5,788 nucleotides of DNA, taken from Mesorhizobium sp. (GTDB lineage: Bacteria; Pseudomonadota; Alphaproteobacteria; Rhizobiales; Rhizobiaceae). Of the stretch, positions 5,065 to 5,788 are shown one piece after another; the stretch's first letter is position 1; every line of letters starts with the position of its first letter. The position numbers were made by a program, and so were the translations under genes. The DNA is taken from positions 1 to 5,788 of the forward strand of contig JAUYMV010000691.1 in the NCBI GenBank assembly GCA_030698645.1, written 5' to 3'. The notes beneath the pieces were generated by a model, which was given only the letters and a program-made list of their open reading frames with translations, was not told the DNA's origin and ran no database searches.

Positions 5065-5788
5065 GCCCGCGCCGCGCCGCCACGGGCGGCCAGATCGACC
5101 GCACGCGCTCGATCCGCTTCACCTTCGACGGCAAGCCGTGTTCCGGCCTCGCCGGCGACACCCTGGCTTCGGCGCTGCTTGCCAACGGCATCGCGCTGGT
5201 CGGTCGCTCGTTCAAGTATCACCGGCCGCGCGGCGTCATGACGGCCGGCCTCGACGAGCCGAACGCGCTGGCCACCATCATCAAGGGCGACATCCGCGAG
5301 GCCAATGTTCCGGCGACGCAGATCGAGATTTTCGACGGTCTCGAAGTCGTCTCGCAGAACCGCTTTCCCTCGCTCGGCCTTGATGTCGGCGCGGTCAACC
5401 AGCTCGGCGGCAAGATCCTGTCGGCCGGCTTCTACTACAAGACCTTCATGGGCCCGGTGTACGGGCCGCTGAAGGGCACCCGCTTCTGGATGTTCTGCGA
5501 AAAGTTCATCCGCCGCGCCGCCGGCCTCGGTCGCGCCGGCTACGCGCGGGACACCGCGCGCTACGAGCACATGAACGCGTTCTGCGACGTGCTCGTCGTC
5601 GGCTCCGGCGAGGCCGGCCTTGCCGCCGCGCGCGACGCGGCCGCCACCGGCGGACGCGTCATCCTCGCCGAAACGGAACCGAGGCTCGGCGGCTTTGCCC
5701 GCTGGTCGGGCGGCGCGATCGAGGGCCGCGACGCGGCGGGCTGGGTCGACGAGACGGTCTTTGGCCTTTCGGAACTGCCGAATGTCCG
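5061..5788 (+). CDS. soxA: Sarcosine oxidase subunit alpha, N-terminal part
   Basis: The first 242 codons of the large alpha subunit, which is usually close to 1000 residues; the rest lies beyond the right edge. Residues 17-100 form the N-terminal domain with a ferredoxin-like fold common to this family (RFTFDGKPCSGLAGDTLASALLANG is split around residue 30, then GRSFKYHRPRGVM at 48-60), in which the iron-sulphur cysteines are absent. Residues 176-186 (DVLVVGSGEAG) open the NAD-binding Rossmann domain, with GxGxxG at 181-186; Glu205 in ILAETEP is a candidate ribose-binding acid. The C-terminal folate-binding (GcvT-like) domain is not in view. It follows soxD with a 4-base overlap and has a good Shine-Dalgarno. 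GSGEAG in place of the commoner GAGPAG, and the downstream stretch GGFARWSGGAIEG, look unlike the sarcosine oxidase alpha subunits I recall. Confidence 0.93.
   Translation, partial: MSPRRAATGGQIDRTRSIRFTFDGKPCSGLAGDTLASALLANGIALVGRSFKYHRPRGVMTAGLDEPNALATIIKGDIREANVPATQIEIFDGLEVVSQNRFPSLGLDVGAVNQLGGKILSAGFYYKTFMGPVYGPLKGTRFWMFCEKFIRRAAGLGRAGYARDTARYEHMNAFCDVLVVGSGEAGLAAARDAAATGGRVILAETEPRLGGFARWSGGAIEGRDAAGWVDETVFGLSELPNV

Noticed and set aside
4884..5570. 228-codon minus-strand frame across soxD and soxA
   Set aside because: Both sox genes are confidently assigned by motifs and overlapping starts; this is antisense shadow coding.
1..5788. Mobile elements, tRNA/rRNA genes, CRISPR arrays, riboswitches, defence systems
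   Set aside because: Looked for and not seen: no transposase or integrase motifs, no terminal repeats, no regularly spaced repeats, no RNA gene signatures. A glycine riboswitch or T-box before soxB is unlikely because the predicted leader is only about 26 bases.

Overview
The window looks like ordinary chromosome from a high-GC alphaproteobacterium, most likely a rhizobial lineage (Mesorhizobium/Phyllobacteriaceae-like). This rests on the strong G/C bias at third codon positions, the rhizobial-style SoxB N-terminus, the soxB-soxD-soxA order, and an MscS-family channel with a long periplasmic N-terminal domain. I saw no transposase, integrase, phage gene, tRNA, rRNA or CRISPR array. This is an inference from recollection of families; no search was run.

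Layout. Bases 1-298 (minus) hold the N-terminal third or so of a protein with a haloacid-dehalogenase (HAD) phosphatase domain, probably a HAD-UbiA prenyltransferase fusion that runs off the left edge. Bases 299-502 are non-coding, with two dyad-symmetric elements and a clear rho-independent terminator pointing left. Bases 503-763 (minus) encode a small exported protein of unknown function, with a candidate promoter just upstream. Bases 865-3333 (minus) encode a large MscS-family mechanosensitive channel, read here from a TTG start. Bases 3334-3502 are a divergent intergenic region with one candidate promoter in each direction. From 3503 to the right edge (plus) lies a tightly packed sarcosine oxidase operon: soxB, soxD and the first 242 codons of soxA.

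How the genes work together. SoxB, SoxD and SoxA are three of the four subunits of heterotetrameric sarcosine oxidase, which oxidatively demethylates sarcosine to glycine and passes the methyl carbon to tetrahydrofolate, with H2O2 as by-product. soxG is expected just beyond the right edge. Sarcosine is an intermediate in glycine betaine catabolism, so the divergent partner, an osmotic-release channel, makes a plausible but unproven thematic pairing around recovery from osmotic stress. The left-hand genes have no evident link to this pathway. No terminator is visible after the channel gene, so its transcript may continue through the small exported-protein gene to the terminator at 454-478.

Overall the coding content belongs to known families. 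I found no convincing new system. The points worth a second look are regulatory (an 11-bp-phased direct repeat, two dyads, the divergent promoters), the start-codon choice for the channel, the uncharacterised small secreted protein, and an atypical stretch in SoxA.
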